Shown: positions 27,855 through 36,642 of the stretch, piece by piece | How the letters are laid out: each line of letters begins with the position of its first letter | Numbering within the stretch: position 1 is the stretch's first letter | Assembly: GCF_018474025.1 (NCBI RefSeq) | Contig: NZ_JAHCTA010000010.1 | Location: forward strand, 62,001-126,000 | Direction: 5' to 3' | Length of the DNA: 64,000 nucleotides | DNA from: Alteromonas oceanisediminis | Lineage (GTDB): Bacteria > Pseudomonadota > Gammaproteobacteria > Enterobacterales > Alteromonadaceae | The notes under the pieces: model-generated | Seen by the model: only the letters and a program-made list of their open reading frames with translations | Told to the model about the DNA's origin: nothing | Database searches by the model: none | Program-made: the position numbers and the translations under genes

Positions 27855-28925
27855 ATGCTGAAGTCTTTAACTGTATGTGCCACCGTTCTTTTTCAGACGA
27901 TGGCGACACTATTGAGCTTGCTCGGAGCGGCCAGCGCTGCGGCTGTGGAAAATCACGCCACCATTATGCTTTATCACCACGTATCTGCAGACACGCCCGC
28001 ATCCACGAGCGTGACGCAAGAGCAGTTTGCTTCGCATCTGGATTACATTGCTGAGCATTATACCGTGTTGCCCCTCACTGAGATTGTTACAGCCATTCAA
28101 GATGGCACTGCATTGCCTGACCGGGCGCTTGCGATCACCTTTGATGATGGCTACCAAAACATCCTCGACAACGCCCACCCTCTGCTAGCAGAGCGAGATA
28201 TGCCCTATACGATATTCGTCAATCCGGCATTAGTGGGTGTTCAGGCTAGCCATCTTGATTGGGCAGACATTAAGCGCATGGCAAAAGAGGGGGTGCTTTT
28301 CGCCAACCACACACAGCATCATCATCACCTGCTCACCCGTAACGGCAACGAGAGCGATAGTCAGTGGTTGGCCCGCACGCTCGATGATATTGAGAGCGCC
28401 GAAGCGATGCTGAGCGAAAAGCTCGGGTACTCTTTGAAATATGTCGCTTATCCGTATGGCGAATTTAATCTCGCACTGGCTGATGCTCTGCGTCAACGGG
28501 GCTACGTTGGATTTGGCCAGCATTCTGGAGCTGTCGCGACAGGCAGTGAACTTGGCGCACTGCCTCGGTTTCCCGCCGCGGGGATTTACGCCAATCTGAA
28601 TACGTTAAAAACCAAAATGGCAAGTAAGGCGCTACCGTTGCAATCAGAGTTGCACGAACCTGCTCAAATGCTGGGTAGTCAACCCAGTGTATCCTTAGTG
28701 CTATCAGACAATAGCGTAAACCCTAGCTCAGTAACGTGTTTCCATAACAGTGAAACACTGGCGCTCAAGCTCGAAGGTAACACGGTTGAATTCCGCATGC
28801 CTGCGCCGCTCAAGGCTGGCAGAACACGTGTCAACTGCACAGCGCCTTCTGGCGAGAAAGGTCGTTTTTACTGGTATTCTCAGCCGTTTTTCGTGGCGCG
28901 AAAAGACGGTAGTTACCCTGATTAA
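27855..28925 (+). CDS. Secreted polysaccharide deacetylase family protein
   Basis: An exported carbohydrate esterase family 4 protein. The ATG at 27855 follows GGGGAG and starts a signal peptide ending around GAASAAAVEN. NodB-domain motifs are TFDDGYQN with the catalytic and metal Asp pair (about residue 103), the metal His pair in NHTQHHHH, and YPYGEF. The C-terminal 90 residues form a separate beta-rich domain. It probably acts on envelope or exopolysaccharide N-acetyl groups; the substrate is unknown. A copy of the 96-bp repeat begins shortly after its stop. Confidence 0.87.
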   Translation: MLKSLTVCATVLFQTMATLLSLLGAASAAAVENHATIMLYHHVSADTPASTSVTQEQFASHLDYIAEHYTVLPLTEIVTAIQDGTALPDRALAITFDDGYQNILDNAHPLLAERDMPYTIFVNPALVGVQASHLDWADIKRMAKEGVLFANHTQHHHHLLTRNGNESDSQWLARTLDDIESAEAMLSEKLGYSLKYVAYPYGEFNLALADALRQRGYVGFGQHSGAVATGSELGALPRFPAAGIYANLNTLKTKMASKALPLQSELHEPAQMLGSQPSVSLVLSDNSVNPSSVTCFHNSETLALKLEGNTVEFRMPAPLKAGRTRVNCTAPSGEKGRFYWYSQPFFVARKDGSYPD

Positions 28926-28928
28926 CAA

Positions 28929-29069
28929 GGGCCTGTTGGTCTCTCATACTATGCAAACGCTGACCGGCACAGGCTGGAGTCTGATTCTTTCATCGGCTAG
29001 GAATGAGGAGCGTGGTTTGGTTAATCCAAATTAGCGACAAATGACGAAGTTGATGAAAGAATCAGGCCC
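28929..29069 (+). repeat. Second copy of the GGGCCTG inverted-repeat element
   Basis: A 141-bp element with ends GGGCCTGTT and (inverted) GGGCCTGATT. Bases 28974-29069 match 14868-14963 with five mismatches, and the left 30 bases are similar to the terminal repeat of the first element (GGGCCTGTT, then TATGCAAACG). It fills practically the entire gap between two convergent genes, three bases after one stop and directly before the other. The inverted pair near 28981-29065 can form a long hairpin and may end transcription from both sides; there is no clear T-run. Confidence 0.88.
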
Positions 29070-30170
29070 TTAATGAGCTATCATAAAGCGCATTGTCAGT
29101 AAGCGATTGTGTGCAATCTGAGCCTCGCCGCTGACAAACTTAGGCGCGAAACGCCACTGTTGAATGGCGTCTAAAGTTGATTCTTCGAAGCGCCGACCTC
29201 CGGTTGAAGAGACGACTCTGGGGGCGACCACTTCGCCGGTCAAACTAATATCAAATTCGACAATGACGACACCCTCTTTGCGCACCATCGCATAGCTTTG
29301 AGGATAGTCAGCTTGCACCCGGTAAATGGGCTCAGGTTCAATGGTTTCCTCATTCCAAGGCGTCATGGCGCCGATCGCTACACTGTGCTCATCGGCTTTA
29401 TCGGTGTTGCCCATCTCCTGATAAATACCGACTAACTGCGCGTGCGCTTTCACTTGCCAGGGATGGGTATAAGCAGTGATGCTTTTCAATGTGTGGACAA
29501 CTTCCTCCATCTTCGAAGCCGCGCTTTTGAGTTGACCGTCTGTTCGGTAAAGCTTGGCCAAATAGAATCGAGTTTCAATCGTCTGACCATCACTTTCGCC
29601 GTACTTTGCGATCAACAACGCTTCTGCATTTTTTGCAAATCTGATCATTCGGGTGTGCGAGTACACAGCACTTGAGGTTTTCTGAAAAACGCTGATCACG
29701 CGATGGTGAAAATCAGCGGCGCGCGCCGGGTATTGTTCAGAGAGTTCCAGCGCATGTGACATCAATTTCTTGCCAATCCGTTTTGCTTGGAACAATTTGT
29801 ATTCGCTATTGATCATCGAGTATTGATAACCAGCATGATAACGCTCTAAACGCACATTAAAGACTGGCTCGGAGTAGGCACCCAGCGATCTGCGATAACC
29901 TTCTTCAACCAGCCCGTATTCCTGAAAAGCTTCATCAAACAGATGATTTTGAGCCAACATATTGGCGTAATTGAAATGCAGGTTGAGTGTATTTTCAGTG
30001 CGCTTACCAAATTTAAGTTCGCCATATACCCAGGCTTCTTTGGCGTGAATAAGCGCGCTGCGCACATCGTTGTTTTCGAGCGCTTGCTTATATTGCGAGA
30101 AGGCGTTTGAAAAATCATCCGCATGAATGCCCGCGGCGAATAGAGATAGGCTTAAAATCCAAGCTTTCAT
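29070..30170 (-). CDS. Exported protein with helical repeats and a C-terminal TonB domain
   Basis: The ATG at 30170 starts a signal peptide (ILSLSLFAAGIHA). The 366-residue protein then has TPR-like helical repeats from about residue 20 to 260 (family-like segments HFNYANMLAQN and ARFYLAKLY-type helices) and a TonB C-terminal domain (about 285-366: YPQSYAMVRKEGVVIVEFDI through TLDAIQQWRFAP). Unlike a true TonB it lacks an uncleaved N-terminal membrane anchor and a proline-rich linker, so it is probably periplasmic and not energised by ExbB/ExbD. An AAGGGA sequence precedes this start. Role unknown. Confidence 0.8.
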   Translation of the reverse strand: MKAWILSLSLFAAGIHADDFSNAFSQYKQALENNDVRSALIHAKEAWVYGELKFGKRTENTLNLHFNYANMLAQNHLFDEAFQEYGLVEEGYRRSLGAYSEPVFNVRLERYHAGYQYSMINSEYKLFQAKRIGKKLMSHALELSEQYPARAADFHHRVISVFQKTSSAVYSHTRMIRFAKNAEALLIAKYGESDGQTIETRFYLAKLYRTDGQLKSAASKMEEVVHTLKSITAYTHPWQVKAHAQLVGIYQEMGNTDKADEHSVAIGAMTPWNEETIEPEPIYRVQADYPQSYAMVRKEGVVIVEFDISLTGEVVAPRVVSSTGGRRFEESTLDAIQQWRFAPKFVSGEAQIAHNRLLTMRFMIAH

Positions 30171-30346
30171 TACATCGGTTCCCTTCGAAGTCATGAGTAG
30201 AGTCTTTACAGAGACCCAAAGCATAGTGATCTATGCACAGTGTCTTTTCAGTGTTTTGACGACAATTTAGACAAAACATCTATTGAGAAGATTAGCACGC
30301 CCCGGTTGAACCGCAACTGCACAGAGTCGAAAAAATGTTAAATGGC

Positions 30347-30970
30347 TTAAACGGCCAAAATTAACCGCTCAAGGCGCTGATTTAACTCAGTTTCAGGCTG
30401 TGGTGTATTTGTGGAGGCATTGTCTGAGCGTGTGAAACCACTCAATAAATAACATTGGATTGCCGCGATATTGTCGGACTCTACGTCAACAACCAATTGT
30501 GTTTTTTGTTTCTGCCGGGAAAATTCAATGACATGATTGATTAATTTGCGCGCAATACCTTGTCGACGGTACGCTTCATGAACACTCAAATGGCCAAGTA
30601 TGACTTGCTGAACTTCAGGCTTGGGTAGCTGCTGAGCCAGCGCAGCATTTCGAGCCAGGATTTGCAGGCATTCCTCTATTGAGAAGTAGCTGCGCAACGA
30701 CGCCAGTGTTGCAGCGTCGAAATCAGATGGTAACGCGTCATGCCATGCGCTCACCATACCCACCGTGGTGCCGTTTTGCTGCGCCAACCAGTGATTATCG
30801 CAACCAAACTGACCGCCACCGAACGCCCATGCTTGAGTCAAATAATCGAACGCCCTTTGGGTATTCCCTTGCGCCAGCAAATGCGTTAGCGTTTTCGGCG
30901 CTGACGAGAGCAGTAACGCTGCACAAACGCGACTATTGTCCGGCGTTGCCCGAAAAATCGAAATAGTCAC
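30347..30970 (-). CDS. GNAT family N-acetyltransferase
   Basis: A 207-residue acetyltransferase-like protein. Acetyl-CoA binding motif A is visible as LGHLSVHEAYRRQGIARKLI (about residues 125-144), followed by motif B (NIAAIQCYLLSGFTRSD). The N-terminal half is less typical. The substrate cannot be predicted. It is downstream of the SURF1-SCO operon on the opposite side of a short spacer from SCO and could be read through from neither neighbour with certainty. Confidence 0.85.
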   Translation of the reverse strand: MTISIFRATPDNSRVCAALLLSSAPKTLTHLLAQGNTQRAFDYLTQAWAFGGGQFGCDNHWLAQQNGTTVGMVSAWHDALPSDFDAATLASLRSYFSIEECLQILARNAALAQQLPKPEVQQVILGHLSVHEAYRRQGIARKLINHVIEFSRQKQKTQLVVDVESDNIAAIQCYLLSGFTRSDNASTNTPQPETELNQRLERLILAV

Positions 30971-30988
30971 AGGCTAGTGCGGCACTGT

Positions 30989-31660
30989 TCAACGGCTACC
31001 CATAATACGAGGGAGGTCGGCGATAATCTGTGCAGTGTCGCTGATGGGTATCGCACCGGGCTTGTGCTCTGGCTTAAAACGCCCTATGACCTGCGCTTGT
31101 GGGTTAATGACCACTACGGAAGCACTATGATCAACCAAGTAGTTTGGATTATCTGTGCTCTCTGTCATCGAGTACATCATGCCCATGCTTCTGACCAGCG
31201 GAAACAGCTCACTATGCTCGCCAGTCACACCAACAAATTTTTCATTGAAGAATTGCATATATTGCTTAAGCCGTTCTGGCGTATCCCGTTTCGGGTCAAC
31301 CGACAAGAAAACAATTTGCAGAGGCTCGTTGCCCGCAGCGGCTATAATATCAGGATATGCATTATTGAGTTCGGCTAATGTGGTTGGGCAAATATCGGGG
31401 CAGTATGTGTACCCGACAAATAGCAGAGACCATTTTCCGCGAAAATCATCTTTAGTGAAAACTTCACTGTCGTGCGACGTTAGTGTGAATTCGCTGAGCT
31501 CACGAGGCTGAGGGTAACGTTGCATGAAAGCTGTATCGCCAGCGCTACCAGGTTGTTCTCCGATCCCCTGCTTGGGCGGCGCGATGATGGTGGCAGCATA
31601 AACACCAATAACCAGTGCTATCGCCGCCACTATGCCCGCAATCGTTTTTTGTTTCATCAT
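30989..31660 (-). CDS. SCO1/SenC family copper chaperone
   Basis: A membrane-anchored thioredoxin-fold protein that delivers copper to the CuA site of cytochrome c oxidase. The N-terminal helix (about residues 5-25) anchors it; the copper-binding motif is CPDIC (about residue 92) and the distal His is in LVDHSASVVV. ATG 31660 overlaps the ctaB stop by one base, so it is the last gene of the SURF1-ctaA-ctaB operon. It has 223 residues. Confidence 0.93.
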   Translation of the reverse strand: MMKQKTIAGIVAAIALVIGVYAATIIAPPKQGIGEQPGSAGDTAFMQRYPQPRELSEFTLTSHDSEVFTKDDFRGKWSLLFVGYTYCPDICPTTLAELNNAYPDIIAAAGNEPLQIVFLSVDPKRDTPERLKQYMQFFNEKFVGVTGEHSELFPLVRSMGMMYSMTESTDNPNYLVDHSASVVVINPQAQVIGRFKPEHKPGAIPISDTAQIIADLPRIMGSR

Positions 31661-32580
31661 CAAATTGTCACGTAATGGTCGATGAGTAGTACCACGAAGA
31701 GTAACATCAAATGAATAATCGAAAAGGTAAACGTACGCATCGCTGTACCAGCTTCAGCCGCAAATTTAAGTTTGCAAGCGTAGTATAGAAAAATCAAATT
31801 CAATACGGATGATCCAGCCAGGTAAATAATACCTGTCATTCCCACTAGATAAGGCAACAAACACACGAGGCATAACAACACGGTGTAGAGTAATACCGAC
31901 GTTTTCGTAAATTCGACACCATGCGTCACCGGTAACATCGGAATTTTCGCCTTGGCGTAATCTTTCTCACGGTGGATCGCCAGTGCCCAAAAGTGAGGTG
32001 GTGTCCATGTGAAGATGATCAACACAAGGAGAAGACTGTATGCATGCACTTCACCGGTAACAGCAACCCAGCCCAACAGTGGGGGTGCTGCGCCCGCAAG
32101 CCCGCCAATCACAATATTCTGCGGCGTGGCGCGTTTTAAAAACATGGTGTACACACCCGCGTAGCCGACCAGGCTCGCCAACGTTAACCATGCAGTCAAT
32201 GCATTAACGAACAACATCAGCACCGCAAACCCAACAATTCCCAGCACAGCAGCAAACACCAAGGCCCGTTGAATAGAAACTTTGCCTTTCGCTACAGGCC
32301 GGTTAAAGGTGCGGGCCATCTGGCTATCGATACGATGATCAACAGCGTGATTCACAACGGCAGCCGAGGAAGACAAAAAGCCAATTCCCATAATGCCTGC
32401 AACCAAAATATCCCAAGCGATCCACGTATCACTGGCTAAACACATCCCCACAAGTGCTGTAAGCAACAACAACATAACCACGCGAGGTTTGGTTAGCTCG
32501 TAATAGTCACGCCAAGTGGCGCTCTGATGATTTGCTGCGCTGCGCGCTTCGGCAGCGGAAATTGAAGCTGAACGAGCCAC
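31660..32580 (-). CDS. cyoE: Protoheme IX farnesyltransferase (heme O synthase)
   Basis: An integral membrane prenyltransferase (also called CtaB) that adds a farnesyl group to heme B, giving heme O, the precursor of heme A. The prenyl-diphosphate motif is [15 protein letters not shown] (about residues 76-90) with the second Asp motif in [20 protein letters not shown]. About nine membrane segments and 306 residues fit the family. It sits between ctaA and SCO, both needed for the same aa3-type oxidase. Confidence 0.95.
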   Translation of the reverse strand: MARSASISAAEARSAANHQSATWRDYYELTKPRVVMLLLLTALVGMCLASDTWIAWDILVAGIMGIGFLSSSAAVVNHAVDHRIDSQMARTFNRPVAKGKVSIQRALVFAAVLGIVGFAVLMLFVNALTAWLTLASLVGYAGVYTMFLKRATPQNIVIGGLAGAAPPLLGWVAVTGEVHAYSLLLVLIIFTWTPPHFWALAIHREKDYAKAKIPMLPVTHGVEFTKTSVLLYTVLLCLVCLLPYLVGMTGIIYLAGSSVLNLIFLYYACKLKFAAEAGTAMRTFTFSIIHLMLLFVVLLIDHYVTI

Positions 32581-32595
32581 AAAAGCCTCCTAAAA

Positions 32596-33573
32596 TTAAA
32601 TCTTTCGATACAAGCTGTACGTCACCAACACCATGACTAACAGCAAACAAGCGGCGACAGCGTTATGCGCAACAGCGACCGCTAACGGCAAGCTGTACAC
32701 AATATTGCTGATACCAAGAAGAACTTGTGCACTTAGCATAACAACGATCAAAACACTCAGACTCTTGATCACACCGGACGACGCTTTGCGGTGCAATGTG
32801 AAGGCCAACCAGAGCAAATAGGCAGCAGTAAATATGGCACCTATCCGATGTGCAATATGCATTGTCATCCGCTCAGGGTAGCTGTGCGCTCCGAATTCAT
32901 AATTTTGCGCTTCAGGGATTGAAAAAGCCCCAAGCACATCAATCCTATCGAACCAATTTCCTTCGCACAATGGAAATTCAGTGCACGCTAACGCAGCGTA
33001 GTTGGCCGATGTCCACCCGCCTAGCGCAATTTGACCGACCAAAATCACGATGCCAATGGCGGCGTACTTTGCGTAGGGCTTTAACTGCGGGTCACCACCG
33101 GGTATGCGGTAATGAGTCAGACGTAGGTACAAAAGAAACAGGCAAGATAATACCGTAAAGCCACCCAGCAGATGCCCCATCACTACGGCGGGCAGCAAAT
33201 TCAGCGTAACTGTCCACATGCCCAATGCGCCTTGAAAACAAACTAAACCAACCAGTAAAAGGGGTAACTTGAGTGGTGTATGATGACTGCGTTTAATGAA
33301 AGCCAGCGCCGCAATAATGAGAACAAGTAGCCCCAGCGCCGCTGCAAAGTAGCGATGTACCATCTCATTCCACGCTTTCTCTGCTTCAACCGGCCGTTCA
33401 GGAAATGCCGTGTTTGCTTGATCAATGAGGACTTCTGTTTGCGGCACGATAAGATGGCCATAGCAGCCAGGCCAATCAGGACAGCCCAGACCTGCATCAG
33501 TTAAGCGCGTATAGGCACCCAACACGATCACCACGAGTGCTAGTAAAATACTCGTTAAAACCAGCTTTCTCAT
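32596..33573 (-). CDS. ctaA: Heme A synthase (COX15/CtaA)
   Basis: Converts heme O to heme A by oxidising a methyl group. The protein has eight membrane segments, opens with the family sequence GAYTRLTDAGLGCPDWPGCYG, and carries conserved His residues in WNEMVHRYFA and AHRIGAIFTA. It has 325 residues and lies 15 bases upstream of cyoE, with which it is clearly co-transcribed. Confidence 0.95.
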   Translation of the reverse strand: MRKLVLTSILLALVVIVLGAYTRLTDAGLGCPDWPGCYGHLIVPQTEVLIDQANTAFPERPVEAEKAWNEMVHRYFAAALGLLVLIIAALAFIKRSHHTPLKLPLLLVGLVCFQGALGMWTVTLNLLPAVVMGHLLGGFTVLSCLFLLYLRLTHYRIPGGDPQLKPYAKYAAIGIVILVGQIALGGWTSANYAALACTEFPLCEGNWFDRIDVLGAFSIPEAQNYEFGAHSYPERMTMHIAHRIGAIFTAAYLLWLAFTLHRKASSGVIKSLSVLIVVMLSAQVLLGISNIVYSLPLAVAVAHNAVAACLLLVMVLVTYSLYRKI

Positions 33574-33585
33574 TCAATACTGCCC

Positions 33586-34140
33586 CTAACCGATACGCGA
33601 TAACTTAAGCAACTTTTTTAAGTCCGCCAGAATATCGCGACTGTGCATAACTGCTTGTTGTTGTTCTTGATGCACAGGATAACGTAGCACGACGTTATTC
33701 AATGTATCGACCAAGAAAATACCATCACTCGCCCCATCTTTAAACACTTGTTTAACATTTTGCTGATCAACCGTTAACACCTTGACGTGCGTGTACCGCT
33801 CATCAATTGAGCTTGCCGATGGATCGCTTTCTTCCGTGACAAATACTGTTGCTTGAGCGCGGTCAGACTCTTTGCCCAAAGCAAGCCAAATTTGCTCAAT
33901 ACTATACAACGCGTTGGTGCATTCGGCGTCGCAGTCGGCAGGAACAACATACAGAATACGCCACAATGGCGTCTGTTCAGACAACAAGGATTGTGCATTT
34001 AACGTTGGTTGTAGCAACTCACCCCGATTGGTTGAGCCTTTCGTAAACCAGTCGTTCTGTAATGCAAACCAAGCAAGCACAACGGGTAACACGAAAACTA
34101 CCGCGAGCAAAATAGCGGAAGTTCTACTGTTGTTTTTCAT
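33586..34140 (-). CDS. Membrane-anchored thioredoxin-like protein with a CxxxC motif
   Basis: A 184-residue protein with one N-terminal membrane helix (about residues 8-28) and a periplasmic domain that looks thioredoxin-like: a strand LWRILYVVPADCDAECTNAL carries a CxxxC pair at the same place as the SCO copper motif, and GIFLVDTLNNVVLRY resembles the SCO strand but without the copper-ligand His. Its ATG lies 17 bases inside the SURF1 gene. Uncharacterised proteins of this kind are found between SURF1 and ctaA in related bacteria. A role in redox or copper handling for the oxidase is inference. Confidence 0.75.
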   Translation of the reverse strand: MKNNSRTSAILLAVVFVLPVVLAWFALQNDWFTKGSTNRGELLQPTLNAQSLLSEQTPLWRILYVVPADCDAECTNALYSIEQIWLALGKESDRAQATVFVTEESDPSASSIDERYTHVKVLTVDQQNVKQVFKDGASDGIFLVDTLNNVVLRYPVHQEQQQAVMHSRDILADLKKLLKLSRIG

Positions 34141-34840
34141 AACGCCCTTTCCTTTTTATAACGGCAAAAATAAAAATAATTGCGGCAGCTAATGCCAGAC
34201 CAAACCATTGCACAGCATAACCTAAGTGTTTTTCCGGTGGCATAACAACAGGCTGCCAGTTTCCTGAAAACTGCTCATTGAAACCCGTTGGCAGAACCAC
34301 AACAAATGATTCGAATGGGGCACCTGCCAAAGTCCCCATACGGTCAAGGTCGATTTGTTGGATCCGCATTGGAAACCCGTCTTCAGCATCTGCAGTTTCA
34401 CGGATCGCGGGGTTATGACTAGGTTGGTAGACTACACCGTCAAAACGTTGCAAGCCGTCATCGACTTGAAAACCGGGTAAATAGCGTCGATCCGTACCGC
34501 CAGCTAGCCACCCATAATTCACTAAGACTGGCCCAATATTCGTGTCGACCGGTACAATCAACTCATAGCCAACACTGCCATCGACGATTCGATTATCAAG
34601 GTAGAAGACGCGGCTAAGATCAGGTGTACCCAAAAACGAAACGGCCACATCGCGAGGGTCATCGAACGCGTCAAGCAACTCGGTCAGCGTCATCGGTGTG
34701 AGTGTGTTGCGCTGCTCAATCGTAGCAAGCCTTTGCTCTTTTTCCTGCATTCGATCTAATTGCCAAAATCCTAGCTTTAGCATCACTCCGATAGCTGCTA
34801 TCGTCAATAACAGAGCAATCGTTGGAAAAGTAGATTTCAT
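34124..34840 (-). CDS. SURF1 family cytochrome oxidase assembly protein
   Basis: SURF1 helps insert heme A into subunit I. The 238-residue protein has two membrane helices at its ends (about residues 5-25 and 208-228), with the family sequence LGFWQLDRMQEKEQ after the first and HLGYAVQWFGLA before the second. The ATG at 34840 is directly back to back with the ATG of the divergent DUF2909 gene. Its 3' end overlaps the next gene by 17 bases. Confidence 0.92.
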   Translation of the reverse strand: MKSTFPTIALLLTIAAIGVMLKLGFWQLDRMQEKEQRLATIEQRNTLTPMTLTELLDAFDDPRDVAVSFLGTPDLSRVFYLDNRIVDGSVGYELIVPVDTNIGPVLVNYGWLAGGTDRRYLPGFQVDDGLQRFDGVVYQPSHNPAIRETADAEDGFPMRIQQIDLDRMGTLAGAPFESFVVVLPTGFNEQFSGNWQPVVMPPEKHLGYAVQWFGLALAAAIIFIFAVIKRKGRYEKQQ

Positions 34841-35050
34841 ATGTTAGTCAAAGTCATTGTGGGTGGGTTACTGCTGTATATGGTTTACAACCTATTTATG
34901 GCGATGAGAATTATGCTTAAGCATGATCCTGACGGAGCTCCGATGAGCAAATACATCGGCCGACGAGTAATAACGTCGCTGATCATTGTTGTCATGATAT
35001 TGTTAGCGATGGCCATGGGTATCATCACTCCCAATCCTCGCCCTTACTAA
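34841..35050 (+). CDS. DUF2909 twin-helix membrane protein
   Basis: A 69-residue protein of two membrane helices (about residues 3-20 and 43-62) joined by a short polar loop containing KYIGRRV. Proteins of this family regularly sit in cytochrome oxidase clusters, and this one is divergent from SURF1 with its start codon touching SURF1's. A role in oxidase assembly is plausible but unproven. GGAAAA upstream, within SURF1, may serve as ribosome site. Confidence 0.82.
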   Translation: MLVKVIVGGLLLYMVYNLFMAMRIMLKHDPDGAPMSKYIGRRVITSLIIVVMILLAMAMGIITPNPRPY

Positions 35051-35072
35051 CAAAATATTCCCCGTGTTGAAC

Positions 35073-35098
35073 AAAAAGCCACTCCATTAGGAGTGGCT
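35073..35098 (-). terminator. Rho-independent terminator after coxC
   Basis: On the minus strand AGCCACTCC pairs perfectly with GGAGTGGCT (nine base pairs, four-base loop) and is followed by a run of five T. It closes the coxB-coxA-cox11-coxC operon and so separates it from the SURF1 operon. It also lies just after the convergent DUF2909 gene but lacks a T-run in that direction. Confidence 0.85.
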
Positions 35099-35118
35099 GT
35101 ATGAGAACCCTGCGAGTC

Positions 35119-36012
35119 CTACAAAATATAAACAAAGAAAAACAGCATGACCCAAACTACATCAACAAAGTGCCAGTACCAGCTGCCCGCCTGAAATGCG
35201 AAATGTTCTTTCGGCGTGAAGTGACCTTTCAACACGCGGAAAAACAATACAATAAGAATAATGGTTCCTAGTGTGACGTGCAGACCATGGAAACCAGTAA
35301 GTAAGAAAAAGGTATTGCCATAAATTCCACTTTGCAGGGTAAGGCCTAGATCGCGGTAGGCGTGTACATATTCCTGAACTTGTAAGCCAAGGAAAATACA
35401 GCCGAGCAAAATAGTGACACCTAGCATCACGGTCAACTGCTTACGCTTAGCCTGCTCAAGGCCCACATGGGCATAGTGCAGAGTGACCGATGAAATAAGC
35501 AATATCACGGTATTGATAGCAGGCAACCCCATCCAGCCCATCGCCTGAGTTTGAATACCACCTGGAGTCGACACTAACGGCCACATCGCTTCAAAACCCG
35601 GCCATAATACTTCATTAGTCATCGCGTTGTTTGAAGCGCCACCGAGCCAGGGAATCGCAATCATCCGCGCGTAGAACAATGCACCGAAGAAGGCTGCGAA
35701 GAACATGACTTCAGAGAAAATGAACCACAGCATGCCCTGCCGATATGAACGCCCTAACTGAGCGCTGTATAGCCCACTCATACTTTCATCAATCTGATTT
35801 TTAAACCAGCCAACCAGCATGACCATCAAAAGGAACAACCCTGCCGCCAACGTGTAGCCGCCAAAGCCTTCTTTACCCTTTGTCATTTCAATAGTGAAAT
35901 TGCCTGCGCCAACGGCAATAAGAAATAGTGCAACAGCCCCTACGATAGGCCAAGGACTCTGGTCAGGTACATAATATTTTTCGTACGCTACGGGCGCTTC
36001 TTGCTGAGCCAT
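35119..36012 (-). CDS. Cytochrome c oxidase subunit III
   Basis: A core structural subunit of the heme-copper oxidase, 297 residues with about seven membrane segments. Typical sequences are FIFSEVMFFAAFFGALFYAR, LLTGFHGLHVTLG and the C-terminal FQAGSWYWHFVDVVW. It is the last gene of the minus-strand coxB-coxA-cox11-coxC operon, followed by a terminator. A ribosome site GGAGA precedes the ATG. Confidence 0.96.
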   Translation of the reverse strand: MAQQEAPVAYEKYYVPDQSPWPIVGAVALFLIAVGAGNFTIEMTKGKEGFGGYTLAAGLFLLMVMLVGWFKNQIDESMSGLYSAQLGRSYRQGMLWFIFSEVMFFAAFFGALFYARMIAIPWLGGASNNAMTNEVLWPGFEAMWPLVSTPGGIQTQAMGWMGLPAINTVILLISSVTLHYAHVGLEQAKRKQLTVMLGVTILLGCIFLGLQVQEYVHAYRDLGLTLQSGIYGNTFFLLTGFHGLHVTLGTIILIVLFFRVLKGHFTPKEHFAFQAGSWYWHFVDVVWVMLFFFVYIL

Positions 36013-36024
36013 GATGTTCTCCTG

Positions 36025-36624
36025 CTAACCATTTTTATCGGTTAAATATGATGTTGTTTTCGCGACTGTAGACTGTGCATTCTTCTGTGCAGCTTCGGTA
36101 ACGTCATACAGCGTGTATTGTAATGTGAAAAAGGTGATATCTTCCGGCAACTGAGGGTCGATATAAAATCGCATCGGCATTAAAGCCTCCTCACCCGCAC
36201 CGAGTGGTTGATGATTAAAACAGAAGCATTCCGTCTTATTGATATACAGCGCTGCAGTTCCTGGCGAGACTGACGGTATCGCCTGAGCGACGATATCTCG
36301 ACGTGCTGGATTACGCACATAGAACTCAACCGTATTCAGTGCTCCCGGATTAACCCGTACTCGTTTGGTTTTAGCTTCAAACTCCCAAGGCATACCACTG
36401 TTGGTGCGCGTTAGAAACTCGATTGTGACCCACCGGGACTCATCCACATCAACAGCAGTATAGGTCGCCGCCGTGTTTTCGGTTTTGCCATTAATCCCCG
36501 TGATATCACAAAACACGTCATACAAGGGTACCAGCGCAAAACCGAAACCAAACATGCCAAGCACAATCCCAACCAACTTAAGCACAAGTCGGTTGTTGGG
36601 ATTCGTGGTTTTAGGCTGTGTCAT
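36025..36624 (-). CDS. Cytochrome c oxidase assembly protein CtaG/Cox11
   Basis: Cox11 delivers copper to the CuB site of subunit I. The protein has one N-terminal membrane helix (about residues 14-34), the family sequence VPLYDVFCDITGINGKT after it, and the copper-binding CFCF in KTECFCFNHQPL. An in-frame TTG at 36627 precedes ATG 36624, which is used; the product has 199 residues. It lies between coxA and coxC, its usual place. Confidence 0.95.
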   Translation of the reverse strand: MTQPKTTNPNNRLVLKLVGIVLGMFGFGFALVPLYDVFCDITGINGKTENTAATYTAVDVDESRWVTIEFLTRTNSGMPWEFEAKTKRVRVNPGALNTVEFYVRNPARRDIVAQAIPSVSPGTAALYINKTECFCFNHQPLGAGEEALMPMRFYIDPQLPEDITFFTLQYTLYDVTEAAQKNAQSTVAKTTSYLTDKNG

Positions 36625-36642
36625 CAAAAATTGTCCTGAGTG

